DNA from: Symsagittifera roscoffensis
Taxonomy: Eukaryota > Xenacoelomorpha > Acoela > Convolutidae
DNA: 64,000 nucleotides
Assembly: GCF_963678635.1 (NCBI RefSeq)
Contig: NC_087066.1
Location: 37,327,152-37,391,151 of the forward strand
Reading direction: 5' to 3'
Part shown: positions 32,379-42,378 of the stretch, piece after piece
Layout of the letters: every line of letters begins with the position of its first letter
How positions within the stretch are numbered: position 1 is the first letter of the stretch
Notes under the pieces: model-generated
What the model was told of the DNA's origin: nothing
Databases searched by the model: none
What the model saw: the letters and a program-made list of their open reading frames with translations, nothing else
Position numbers and translations under genes: made by a program

Positions 32379-35300
32379 ATGAGTTTAGACAAGTCAAGGA
32401 TACCAAAACGAGGTAATAGCTCTAGGAAATTCATACCTGAAAAGCAAAGAAAAACGATGACCGATCGTTTTGTGGATTGGATCAAGCGATCCCGGTCTGA
32501 CAAAAGGGGGACGGTTTCAGGCAGAATGGTTGAAACGAGAAGTCAAAAGACCTCAGAAGAGCGAAGAGAACTGTTAGAAGTGGAGGTCAATACGGACCAT
32601 ACCATGAATGACAACCAGGAAGTAAATGGACTGGAAGGGAGAGGCAGACGGCTGGCGAGTGAATCTACTCCGGTAGAACAAGGCCACCATTTTGCCACTT
32701 CCACCGGGACATTGGATCGGGAAGAGATGTCGGAACTGTCCGACATCTCAACTGAAATAGCGACAACTAGAAGATCTCCGACAGACAACACTATGATGGC
32801 AAGCGGAACTGGGAAGCAAACAACGTCGTCATCGTTCTCAGAAAGAATGAAGAACACCTTAGGAAACTTCTTTCCATTCAGCATGGGAGGAGGAGCAGGA
32901 AACGATGGTGAGTCCCAGGAGGATGAGGAAGATGAAGAAGAGCAAGGGGACTTTGGATCTCAAGTCAGCCTCAATAGTTCGATCCAGGAGAGTGAGGCAC
33001 ACGTCGGAAGAGAGACTGGAACCATGGACAAATTTGGTGTAGTGACAACGATAAGCAAGGAGGCAAACACACCGGGCCAGTCAAAGGACTTCGCGATTAG
33101 GACAAGTTCGGAGCCACAACCTGAAGAGAGTAGAACCAGAGGGCTAGGCAATGCGTTAATGGATCCAGAAATAAATAATGAAAAGACGTTGAAGCAGAGA
33201 GTCAAGGCCCGGATCTCGACAAGCACGAAGTTACCTGGGACTGACAGGGTTACACCGCCACTAGTGACGCCACTCGTGGATAACGGGGCAGCACTAGAGG
33301 AAGCCTTAAACAACATACTGGGCAGTTTAGGAGAACAAAATGAAGAGATGTCGATAAGGATGAGTGAACTAGAAAGAGCAGTTCACATTGAAAGAGAAAG
33401 TCTGCGGGAAGAAATAAACCGCAACAGACAAGAAGTTGGCAGAAGCGAAAAACGCTTGAAAGAAAGAACGGACGAACATATGACGAGGAACTTGTCGCGA
33501 ATGACAAGAGAGGCGGAACAGAGGGAGTTACGCTTAAGAGCCGACATGGAGAAGTTAAGAATTCAGCAAGAGCAGTCTCTTGGGTCTCTTGACACAAAGA
33601 TAGACGCGATGATGGAGAGGCGAACGCAGGCTATCATGGATGGGTTGGACGGGCTACTAAGCAGCAAGAGTGGACCAAAAGAAGGAGAGCCGAACTCGGG
33701 AGGTCCCAGCAGGGAACCGAGGGTGAACTTCAATGAACATCAAAGGAGGAAGACATATGGATCCACTAGAGGCAGGGGCAGTTCATCAGGCTATGCCACA
33801 AGGGGTAATACAGCATGGGGCCCGAACAGTAGAGCAAATTCAACCGGGAACAGACAGACCTCTGACGAACGACCAACGCAAGGCACACATGCGACTGGGA
33901 GAAGTGATTCCGGCAACAGGGGGCATGCAAGCCCGAAGAGGAGTCATGCAGGTCAAGCAGGAAACGCTCATGGTGATTCGGATTGCAGGGATGCACCGCA
34001 CACAGAGCCTTCGACAAGGTGTGAGGACACTCAAGCGGGACACTCAAGGGATGCTACGGCAATGGCCACAGCATTTGAACCCCTGAACAGGTCTTTGGAG
34101 ACATTCCTGACGAGGTTATCTAGAACCAATGAACGCAGTGAGAAGTCCAGAAGAGTCTTTAAGAAGCCAAGATGCTACAAAGACGAATCTGATGGCTGTA
34201 TTGATACCTGGATAGAGGTAATGAAGCTGCATTTCAAGGAAGAGGACTTGTCGGAGAGACAGGAATGCAGCGCGCTCACCAGCAACTTAGAAGGGACAGC
34301 CCTGAACTGTGTCATGGCCAAGAAACAGTATCAACGTGACACTGCAGAGAAAATCTTCGAAATCTTGTTAAACTGTTTCGGATCAGGGGTGCAGGGGCAC
34401 CAGGCGATGATGCGCTTCGAGAAACGGAGGCAACGAGAGGATGAAACCATAGACAAGTTTCTCGATGATTTGGAAATGCTGAGAAGACGCAGCCAACCGG
34501 ATGAGTCAAACCGAAGGATGAACCTGGCCGTAGCCTCAAAATTCATCGATGGTGTGAAAAATGATGAACTTCGTACGATGCTAGCAACGCATTACACACC
34601 ACTATCAACTAATGCGCCAACACCGGAGGAGTTGAGGCTCAAATCAAAAGAGTATCTTTTGTTGAAACCTCCTTCGAGATCTGGATATTACAAGAACAAT
34701 TATGGCAATTTTAACAACGGACCAGCAAACCAAGGGAACAATTGGTACAAACCGAGGGATGATATGGACAAGAGACGTTCTTGTGCTAATTGCAGTTCAA
34801 CAGACCATCATGTGTCAGCATGCCCAGCTTACAAACAAGGCATGGAAGCAATAGGCTTTAGCCTCGAGGACGAAGATGCGTCAGAGTTGGATCATGAGGA
34901 TTTCATGAGAGGAGTAATTGCGAAATTCGGCCCGAGGTGTTTTTTTTGTAACTTGGAAGGTCATTTTAAATCAGATTGTCCGCAATTCTGGGATGCAGTG
35001 GCAGACATCAAGCATCCAAGACATGAAGAAGCTTTGTCAGGAGTGAAAGCCAGCAAGGCTCGACTTTTGAGTGAAGCGGAGGCACGCAGAAAGGATAAAC
35101 CTCAAGAGCTGGTAGCAAAGAAGATGCAAGCGGTAACAAAGGAAGCACGTGAACCGGAACCAGCAACTGCGGCCGATGACTTCAAAATCGATTATAGGGC
35201 AGCTGCGAGGGATGCTATAAATAGGGTACAGCAGGAACTAGTGACGAAAGAGATTGAGCAAAAGGTGAAACTCGAGCTGGAGAATGAAAAATTACAGGAG

Positions 35301-36236
35301 CAACTGAACGCCTTTGAAGCAACGGAAGTTGAAGAGGCAAAAGCACCAAGCAGCTTGAGCATGAAACTTAATGTTATCTCTGGTCAGAGGTTCGGTATGG
35401 CACCGCAAGGAAGTAAAATACAGTCGATAATTTTGGTGGCAGGGCATCAGGTAATCAGAAATCTGAGTGAACCGTCTGAGTTCACTTTGATGCATTTGGA
35501 CACATATGCAGACTATCTGAGGCAGATGGAGCCACGCACCGAGTCGAGGGCTGTGAGGGCACTACTAACCACGGGTGGCCCTCGCATGAAGAAACTTCAT
35601 GGACGCTACCTAGAAGTCTATGGGCCGTATCAAGTGATGCTGAACGTGGATGGGATCAGTATCTACACCAGGACTTATGTAACGACAGATGATGACCAAA
35701 TAGGGCAGATCTATTTGGGTGAAGAGGAACTCAAAGTCCGCAGGATAGGCCATGACGCCATGATGGAACAAGACGCGGTACACATTGGATATGAAGCAGA
35801 TGTGACAGCACACCTGCTCGACACCAACGGAACAAAAATCGGAGTCACAGGGCTTCTGGACACAGGAGCGGTGGTGAGTGTGATGCCGATAAAAACTTGG
35901 GAAAGAATGGGCTTCACACGGGAAGATCTGATTCCTACGAACCTCCGACTGGCCGCCGCAAATCGAGGAGCCATCTACGTAGTCGGAAGAACACCGATAA
36001 CGGTCCTTCACATGGGAGGACGAGACCTTTGGATGAGCTTCCTGGTGGTAGAGAATCTGGACGACGCCGACCAATTCATCTTGGGCAGAGATTTTGTCAG
36101 GAATTTTGACGTGATGATTGACTTGAACAACGGTCTAATACGGATTAGAAACCCGGACCGAAAGTATGTTAAGAGACCAATTAATAGGATAATAACAGAT
36201 GAAGATAAGGTACCAGTTTTTTGGATAGAAAAGTAA
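32379..36236 (+). CDS. gag-pro: Gag-protease polyprotein of gypsy-type element
   Basis: 1285 residues from ATG 32379. The N-terminal third is polar and acidic and reads as disordered. A heptad-rich coiled coil follows at about 310-410, then a Gly/Ser/Arg-rich basic stretch, then a gag/capsid-like helical region at about 600-760. Two CCHC zinc knuckles are CANCSSTDHHVSAC (from 802) and CFFCNLEGHFKSDC (from 854), both C-x2-C-x4-H-x4-C. A second coiled coil around 960-990 precedes a retropepsin domain with LLDTGAVVSV (catalytic Asp 1161) and a C-terminal ILGRDF. The protease sits in the Gag frame, not with RT. The ORF stops at TAA 36234-36236, overlapping the Pol frame by 28 bases. Intact. Confidence 0.93.
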   Translation: MSLDKSRIPKRGNSSRKFIPEKQRKTMTDRFVDWIKRSRSDKRGTVSGRMVETRSQKTSEERRELLEVEVNTDHTMNDNQEVNGLEGRGRRLASESTPVEQGHHFATSTGTLDREEMSELSDISTEIATTRRSPTDNTMMASGTGKQTTSSSFSERMKNTLGNFFPFSMGGGAGNDGESQEDEEDEEEQGDFGSQVSLNSSIQESEAHVGRETGTMDKFGVVTTISKEANTPGQSKDFAIRTSSEPQPEESRTRGLGNALMDPEINNEKTLKQRVKARISTSTKLPGTDRVTPPLVTPLVDNGAALEEALNNILGSLGEQNEEMSIRMSELERAVHIERESLREEINRNRQEVGRSEKRLKERTDEHMTRNLSRMTREAEQRELRLRADMEKLRIQQEQSLGSLDTKIDAMMERRTQAIMDGLDGLLSSKSGPKEGEPNSGGPSREPRVNFNEHQRRKTYGSTRGRGSSSGYATRGNTAWGPNSRANSTGNRQTSDERPTQGTHATGRSDSGNRGHASPKRSHAGQAGNAHGDSDCRDAPHTEPSTRCEDTQAGHSRDATAMATAFEPLNRSLETFLTRLSRTNERSEKSRRVFKKPRCYKDESDGCIDTWIEVMKLHFKEEDLSERQECSALTSNLEGTALNCVMAKKQYQRDTAEKIFEILLNCFGSGVQGHQAMMRFEKRRQREDETIDKFLDDLEMLRRRSQPDESNRRMNLAVASKFIDGVKNDELRTMLATHYTPLSTNAPTPEELRLKSKEYLLLKPPSRSGYYKNNYGNFNNGPANQGNNWYKPRDDMDKRRSCANCSSTDHHVSACPAYKQGMEAIGFSLEDEDASELDHEDFMRGVIAKFGPRCFFCNLEGHFKSDCPQFWDAVADIKHPRHEEALSGVKASKARLLSEAEARRKDKPQELVAKKMQAVTKEAREPEPATAADDFKIDYRAAARDAINRVQQELVTKEIEQKVKLELENEKLQEQLNAFEATEVEEAKAPSSLSMKLNVISGQRFGMAPQGSKIQSIILVAGHQVIRNLSEPSEFTLMHLDTYADYLRQMEPRTESRAVRALLTTGGPRMKKLHGRYLEVYGPYQVMLNVDGISIYTRTYVTTDDDQIGQIYLGEEELKVRRIGHDAMMEQDAVHIGYEADVTAHLLDTNGTKIGVTGLLDTGAVVSVMPIKTWERMGFTREDLIPTNLRLAAANRGAIYVVGRTPITVLHMGGRDLWMSFLVVENLDDADQFILGRDFVRNFDVMIDLNNGLIRIRNPDRKYVKRPINRIITDEDKVPVFWIEK
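36209..36236 (+). promoter_or_regulatory. Gag-Pol overlap with candidate -1 frameshift on T6
   Basis: The Pol frame opens after TAA 36206-36208 and Gag ends at TAA 36234-36236, so both frames are open only here. Pol is in the -1 frame relative to Gag. The only slippery run is GTTTTTTGG (T6 at 36217-36222), where a TTT codon at 36219 can re-pair one base back. It is not a classical X-XXY-YYZ heptamer in the Gag frame. Pol has no ATG at its start. Confidence 0.6.
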
Positions 36237-39200
36237 AGTTACAACCAGGACAAGCTGTAGTAGCAATTTTTAGAATGAGAAATTTAAATTCGTTAAGTGA
36301 TAGCAAACAGGTTTGCTTAGTACCGAATCCAAATAGTAAGAGTTCGGTGATTTTAGGCCGGAGCTTCTCGGTAACGCGAAACGGACTGTGTGTCAGTGTG
36401 TTGTTGAACACACTGGACACCACGGTTTCAATCCAGCGTGGAAAGAAGCTTGGCTACGCTTTGCCGATGAGGACCGACTATGAGGAGACACAAAACTTGA
36501 AGAAACATAATGTGAAAGACTGTCCTTATCATGCCAATAAAGATAAAATTTTAAAGAGGATTAATGAATTAAAATCTATTCATAAATTGTTTTCAATGAA
36601 ATCCGAAACGGACGACGGCTTATCAAGCTGCTCAAATTTTCCGGAACGCCCCTCGTCATACGAACTAGAATCTGACAAACCGGTTTTGCCAGAGATAGAA
36701 CATTTGAAAGGAAAAATAGGTGAGGGAGATTTCGAAAAATTGCGGGACCTCCTAGATCGGAACGCCGAAGTATTTTCAAAACATAAGGCGGACATCGGTT
36801 GCTGTAATTTCGTCGAACACGAAATCGAACTAGAAGAGGGCGCCGTTCCCCATAGGGAAGGCGCAAGGCGAATGACGCCACATAAATCGGAAGCGTGCCG
36901 AGCGGAAATAGAAATGTTGCTTGAATACGACATGATAGAACCCTCGAAATCGCCGTGGGCTTGCGGGGTAGTCATGGCGAAAAAGAAAGGGGGGCAGCTT
37001 AGATTTTGTTGCGACTTTCGTTACTTGAACGCGGTAACGATTAAAGATGCGTACCCGATACCGCGAATAGACGAGAGCCTATCTAAACTTGGTGATGCAA
37101 AGTTCTTCACCACATTGGACTTGGGTTCTGCCTTCTGGCAGGTTCCTCTGCGAAAGAAGAACAGAGAGAAAACCGGATTCGCGTGCGAATTGGGGTTGTA
37201 CCAGTGGAAGAGGATGCCCTTCGGCTTGTGCAATGCAACAGCAACTTTTCAAAGGCTGATGGCTCAGGCTTTGACAGGAGTGACCAAAAAGTACGGGAAT
37301 CTCTTGATGTGCTACGTGGATGACGTAGTCATAGCGACACCGACCCTGGAGGATCACATTGATCGGCTCGATGAGGTCTTCGGATGTATGAAAAGAGCAG
37401 GCTTGAAATGCAAACCATCGAAATGTGAAATCCTTAGGGATTCGATCAAGTACCTGGGAAGAATGGTGGACAGGCATGGTGTGAGGCCAGATCCGGAAGC
37501 AGTAGAGGCTGTGCTGACATGGAAGGCTCCGAGGACGGACACACAGCTAATGAGCTTCCTAGGGTTTGCCAATTACTACCGAGAATTCATAAAAGGATAC
37601 GCGGACAAGGTGTACCCGATGCAGAAGCTGATGCGCAACAAAGGGAAAAAGTTCGAATGGAACGATGAGGCACAGGTTGCCTTCGAGAACATAAAACGGG
37701 AACTGTGCGAAGCGCCAGTGCTGGGCATGCCTACAGAAAAGGGCATGTATGTTCTCGACACAGACGCATCGGTGGTGGCCATCTCAGGAATATTGCATCA
37801 AGAGCAAGAATGGAACGGAAGAACAGTTCTCCGTCCCATTGCATACGGCAGCAAAGTCTTGAGTGACACAGAGATGAAATATGGCGCACCAAAAGCAGAA
37901 ATGTTTGCAGTAGTCACCTTCGTGGAGAAGTACCGTGCATACTTGGGGAGCGCTCCCTTCAAGTTACGCGTGGACAACAGAGCGTTATCCTGGTTGAAGA
38001 CCTACTCGATGGATCAGAGTTCTATTGGTAGATGGATAGTAAGACTGGATGGCTACCATATGATAATCGAACATAGGATGCGTGATAAACACCAGAATGC
38101 TGACAGCCTCAGTATGAAAACTGAGTTCTATGAAAGATTGGAGCAGAAGCAGGCCAATCAGGCGGAAGTAAAGGAGGGATTCTCGTTTTTGGACAAAGAA
38201 ACTTATGAAGCGCTTCCCTTAACGAGATGGTTGGATAAATCAGGACATCCAATTCCAGGGCACCCTGAGTTACCTGTAGAGAAAGCAGCCGAGATAAAGA
38301 TCCTGTCCAAGGAGGATCCGGTCCCCTTGGATTTGTTGCTGCGCTCGAACCTGGTCCAGCAAGAACTCTCTCGCATGAATATAAACAGCCTCTCATTATT
38401 GGATAAAACGGTGCAAGTCACACCACAAGTAATGCGGATGCTGGGTGGATTGTTAGAAAGAGAAGTGACCAGAGATGACCCCGAGTGGACAGCAGCAGTG
38501 GCATCGCTGACAGTCAGTGAGAAGGTGAAGATCATGCCGTCCAGACGACAGCACGAAAAGAACGAAAGGGATTGTAGGACAATAGTTCAGCAACTAGTAT
38601 CCTCAATACCCCAGGAGATTTTAACAAGTACTTCTTACGGACAGAAAGAACAGGGGAGCAGCAAGCGAAAGAAAACCGTCACCTTTGTGGACCGGGATAA
38701 AGAGGGTGAAGTTGTAAAACAAAATCTGCTGCAAGACTATTTGTCCGGGGAGAAGGATAAGGAGAAAAACCAGCGATCACAAGATCAACACCCGGGACAA
38801 GTGAATTGGTCCGGGGAGTCCGAGATAGACGAGGAAATTCCTGATGAGAGACAGGACCCAGAGAACAAGGTTTTGTCCGGGGAGTTCAGGTGGATGCGAA
38901 GAAAGCACAGACATGATCTGGAGGAGCGTGCAGTCTCCAGCACAACCTCTTCGACGGATGATGCTTCCCGAAACTCAGGAATGGACACCTATTCAGACAG
39001 GAACTCGAGTTCGGGATCCGAACTGTCAGAACTGGCGATACACACGCTACTAGTGGAAACTCGGGCGAGAGACCTGGACAGAGAGGTGTACCAGGATCCT
39101 GACAGTGATCGCTACCTAATACCAAGCCAAAGAGTCTTTGACAACGCAGCGGATGACTTAGAAACGATAGCGGTATCGAAATGTTCGATAAGCCTGTTGC

Positions 39201-41983
39201 CGCAGAAAGAGGTAGTCAGGACTGATCTTCAGCCGTTTCAGCAAGAAACACAACCGTTGGCGAAGATTTGGCGCGTTAAGATGGAAGAAGACACACATCA
39301 GCCCAACGAGCTGAATAGTCAGATGAGAGTCATGAAGACGTACTTGAAGGCGAGATACAGACTCTCGGACCTTCTAAGGGCGCAGAGAAATGATCGCATG
39401 ACAAGCAACCTAAAAAGGTGGATAGAAAACGGTGCACCTGACAAAGGTGACCTAGAAGAAGATAGCTATAGGATCCTGAGACAATACTTCATGCAGAAGG
39501 AGGGGAGATTATATCTGAACAAGGACGGGATCGTGGCTTGCAGGAGAAGAGAAGAAGACAAGGTCTTATACAAATATAACGCGATAGTGTTGCCGCAACT
39601 ATATCAGACAGAACTATTATTCAGGTCGCATGATCAGATGGGCCATCAAGGGATCGACAAAGTGTATCAGAGGATCCTGAAGCGCTTTGAGTGGCCTGGA
39701 ATGAAAAAGGCATGTGAGAAATGGGTAACAGCGTGCCTGTCATGCCAACAGGTCAAGGATCCAAGGAAATTACGATTTCCTTTACAATCGATTGAGTCGT
39801 CTGAATTCAACGAGGTGGTGCAGATAGATCACCAAAAGATATGCATGACAGACAGCGGTTATAACCAAGTCTTGGTCATGATAGATCACTTCACGAAGTA
39901 TGCAGAGGCCGTGCCCTGCATAACAGCCTCGGCGGAAGAGACATGCGACCACCTGATCACTACGTGGATAGCAAGACATGGTTGTCCAATGACGCTTCAA
40001 TCGGATAATGGAACAGCTTTCGTAGGAGAGCTTACGAAAGAGCTCATGAGACGCTCACAGGTCGCTCAGGCTCACTCCACGACATACCACCCTCAAACGA
40101 ATGGCTTAGTGGAAAGACAAATTAGGACGTTGCTGTCGATGCTGAGGGTAGACTGTTCCAGGTACATGACCGATTGGGACAGATACCTTCCACAGGTGAT
40201 GGGAGCTTATAATAGCACGCAACACTCCACCACTGGGGTCAGTCCACACATGATGCTGACGGGACACGAGAAGTCTTTACCCTTGACATTCTTCTACCCA
40301 GAGTATGAGGGGAAGAAAACATCTCCACAGGTTTACGTAAGGGATGTGATCAGACGTCAACAGGAGTTGAACGATCTGTGCAGACGAAATACTCAGCAAG
40401 CACAGGCAAGGCAGAGGAAAAGATTCGACAAGAAAGCAGCTGGTGCAAAGGCATACTCGGTGGGAGACTACGTATGGGCATTTCAGAACGTTATACCACC
40501 GAAAGGAACAAAGAAGCTTCTAAAAAAGTGGAGGGGACCCTTCATGATTACGGAGGTGCACCAGGAGGGACGTTTTTATAGACTGAGTACTGGCCGAGCC
40601 GCCCACTACGAGAACATCAAGCCACACAATCCATCGACAGAAGACTGGTGTATACCTGCAGACATGGAAGAAGGGGATTATCTAATGATGGATCCTGCTT
40701 GTGAGGTCAATGAAAAAGGCACCAGGGAAAAGAACGATGGAAACGAAGTCGTAGAGGAAGGCACGGATACACCATTGGACCTGGATCCAAACGAACAGAT
40801 CGAAGCAGACGATGAAACCTTGCCCTACGCAGAGGAAGATTGGCAGGATTCCGAACAGACAGAGGTTCCCAAGAACATGGAACCAGATCTTCCGTTCACG
40901 ATGCAGACTCGTCAGAAAGACGGGACGAGACCAAGAAAGAAATACAATCCTTACGGTGACGACTTTGTAGTGGATAGGATAGATCTAAAGAAAATAGTGG
41001 AGGAAGTAGTGGGTTTAGAGGAAATAACCGTGTCACAAGACATTGACATAGTCGATGATCACAACGATGAGTGGGTTGACGACTGGTCGAAACCCGAGGT
41101 GGAGTTCGACGATGAGCAACAGCAGTCAAATGAACAAGACCCGACGAACCTGCGCGTCTTAGAGTGGCTGAACGAAATGACATCAGACCCTAAAGAGACC
41201 AACGTTACGATTCAAGACGTAGATCGCGAAAGCGCGAAATACATTAAGACCGAACGAGAGGATCCTTCCTGGGCTGCCCAGGAAGGACAAATTCTCATTC
41301 CAGCTTCTAACCTTGACTTGATATCCGGTATGCGATCGACGGGGACGCCGATGGATATTTTTGTCCGGGGAGTGGGGGTAGGACTTACCCACACTGAAAA
41401 CCTGATAATAAAAAAATTGAGAATAGCAAGAGAAACAGGAGAGTTAGAAGCAGAAACAGGCGAAGAACCTAAGAAACCTGACATAGGCAGGGTAGTTGAG
41501 TCATATTTTAACTTACCAAATGAATATTCAAGTAACATAATACTAACAGACAGTGATTTCATACTCACAAACAGAACATGTGCGATAGCAATCACCGCAG
41601 ACATGAGTTTTAGGACAGCGTTAGCGGCAGATTTTAAGAGAGAATACAAAAACGTGGAATTCCTTTGGAAGCAAAGACCAGGGATAGGGGGCGTAGCAGC
41701 CTTACCTCCGGCGGTGTCGCAGATACCGGGAAAGTACTCATGCTTCTTGGTAACGAGGGCGACAGAGAAGCAGCACGTGGACCCAGAAAACCTAGTCTTG
41801 TCTTTGACGAGGCTGAGGGACTTCCTTGTGGAAATGGACGTGAAGGAGCTCTCGCTTCCAGTGTACGATCCAAACAGAGGAAGACTGCATCCTCGGGAAT
41901 TGTACGCGCTTGTACACGTGATATTCTCTGATACAAACATACAAGTATATCTACATAAGAAATATTACTTAAGTATAGGCTGA
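36221..41983 (+). CDS. pol: Pol polyprotein: RT, RNase H, integrase, macrodomain-like tail
   Basis: 1920 codons counted from 36221 (TTG; expression presumably by -1 frameshift). Order: gypsy linker domain; reverse transcriptase with FTTLDLGSAFWQ, MPFGLCNA and YVDD (365-368); RNase H (LDTDAS, then EMFAVV); a low-complexity linker of about 400 residues; integrase with an HHCC zinc finger (SHDQMGH ... CLSCQQ) and D,D35E catalytic residues D1203, D1262, E1298 (exact 35-residue gap); a GPF-type segment (KKWRGPFMI); a long acidic linker; and a final globular region (about 1787-1915) with the strand-helix-strand order of TARG1/Poa1-like macrodomains (AADFKREY, GIGGVAALP, CFLVTR, ELSLPVYD, IQVYLHK). 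The reading frame is open throughout. The macrodomain call is by remembered family pattern and needs a profile search. Confidence 0.93.
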   Translation: MDRKVKLQPGQAVVAIFRMRNLNSLSDSKQVCLVPNPNSKSSVILGRSFSVTRNGLCVSVLLNTLDTTVSIQRGKKLGYALPMRTDYEETQNLKKHNVKDCPYHANKDKILKRINELKSIHKLFSMKSETDDGLSSCSNFPERPSSYELESDKPVLPEIEHLKGKIGEGDFEKLRDLLDRNAEVFSKHKADIGCCNFVEHEIELEEGAVPHREGARRMTPHKSEACRAEIEMLLEYDMIEPSKSPWACGVVMAKKKGGQLRFCCDFRYLNAVTIKDAYPIPRIDESLSKLGDAKFFTTLDLGSAFWQVPLRKKNREKTGFACELGLYQWKRMPFGLCNATATFQRLMAQALTGVTKKYGNLLMCYVDDVVIATPTLEDHIDRLDEVFGCMKRAGLKCKPSKCEILRDSIKYLGRMVDRHGVRPDPEAVEAVLTWKAPRTDTQLMSFLGFANYYREFIKGYADKVYPMQKLMRNKGKKFEWNDEAQVAFENIKRELCEAPVLGMPTEKGMYVLDTDASVVAISGILHQEQEWNGRTVLRPIAYGSKVLSDTEMKYGAPKAEMFAVVTFVEKYRAYLGSAPFKLRVDNRALSWLKTYSMDQSSIGRWIVRLDGYHMIIEHRMRDKHQNADSLSMKTEFYERLEQKQANQAEVKEGFSFLDKETYEALPLTRWLDKSGHPIPGHPELPVEKAAEIKILSKEDPVPLDLLLRSNLVQQELSRMNINSLSLLDKTVQVTPQVMRMLGGLLEREVTRDDPEWTAAVASLTVSEKVKIMPSRRQHEKNERDCRTIVQQLVSSIPQEILTSTSYGQKEQGSSKRKKTVTFVDRDKEGEVVKQNLLQDYLSGEKDKEKNQRSQDQHPGQVNWSGESEIDEEIPDERQDPENKVLSGEFRWMRRKHRHDLEERAVSSTTSSTDDASRNSGMDTYSDRNSSSGSELSELAIHTLLVETRARDLDREVYQDPDSDRYLIPSQRVFDNAADDLETIAVSKCSISLLPQKEVVRTDLQPFQQETQPLAKIWRVKMEEDTHQPNELNSQMRVMKTYLKARYRLSDLLRAQRNDRMTSNLKRWIENGAPDKGDLEEDSYRILRQYFMQKEGRLYLNKDGIVACRRREEDKVLYKYNAIVLPQLYQTELLFRSHDQMGHQGIDKVYQRILKRFEWPGMKKACEKWVTACLSCQQVKDPRKLRFPLQSIESSEFNEVVQIDHQKICMTDSGYNQVLVMIDHFTKYAEAVPCITASAEETCDHLITTWIARHGCPMTLQSDNGTAFVGELTKELMRRSQVAQAHSTTYHPQTNGLVERQIRTLLSMLRVDCSRYMTDWDRYLPQVMGAYNSTQHSTTGVSPHMMLTGHEKSLPLTFFYPEYEGKKTSPQVYVRDVIRRQQELNDLCRRNTQQAQARQRKRFDKKAAGAKAYSVGDYVWAFQNVIPPKGTKKLLKKWRGPFMITEVHQEGRFYRLSTGRAAHYENIKPHNPSTEDWCIPADMEEGDYLMMDPACEVNEKGTREKNDGNEVVEEGTDTPLDLDPNEQIEADDETLPYAEEDWQDSEQTEVPKNMEPDLPFTMQTRQKDGTRPRKKYNPYGDDFVVDRIDLKKIVEEVVGLEEITVSQDIDIVDDHNDEWVDDWSKPEVEFDDEQQQSNEQDPTNLRVLEWLNEMTSDPKETNVTIQDVDRESAKYIKTEREDPSWAAQEGQILIPASNLDLISGMRSTGTPMDIFVRGVGVGLTHTENLIIKKLRIARETGELEAETGEEPKKPDIGRVVESYFNLPNEYSSNIILTDSDFILTNRTCAIAITADMSFRTALAADFKREYKNVEFLWKQRPGIGGVAALPPAVSQIPGKYSCFLVTRATEKQHVDPENLVLSLTRLRDFLVEMDVKELSLPVYDPNRGRLHPRELYALVHVIFSDTNIQVYLHKKYYLSIG
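38743..38884 (+). repeat. Three internal copies of the PPT-like decamer in pol
   Basis: GTCCGGGGAG occurs exactly at 38743, 38809 and 38875 (66-base spacing each time), once more at 41363, and at 45275 directly before the 3' LTR. In pol it is read as (L/W)SGE. Confidence 0.75.
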
Positions 41984-42378
41984 GTGAAGTGTGAAAGAGT
42001 GTTAGGCCAAAGATTAAGTTGTGTGTAATATGTGATATGTGTGTTATGTTATGTTATGTGTTAGGTTATTAAGATCATGGGTAAGTAGGGGTTAGTGACC
42101 ATGAAGAACTGAATGACGATCTTGGGAATAGATCCAAAGTTTGGACTGTCCAATCTTAGGTCGAATTCCAAAATTTTAGAAACCAATTGATTTTAACAAA
42201 TTTTAGGATAAATATCTTTTTATCTGAACTGTTTTAAGCAAATTTTAACGATATATGTTAAGGTGAAACTGACAGGTGTGACAGTCGTGATTCCTTTTCT
42301 AGATCCTGATTGATCATTTAATTGCTCATTTGAGTCAAAACTTGAAATCGAAATCAAATCAAACTTGGAAAGAACAGT

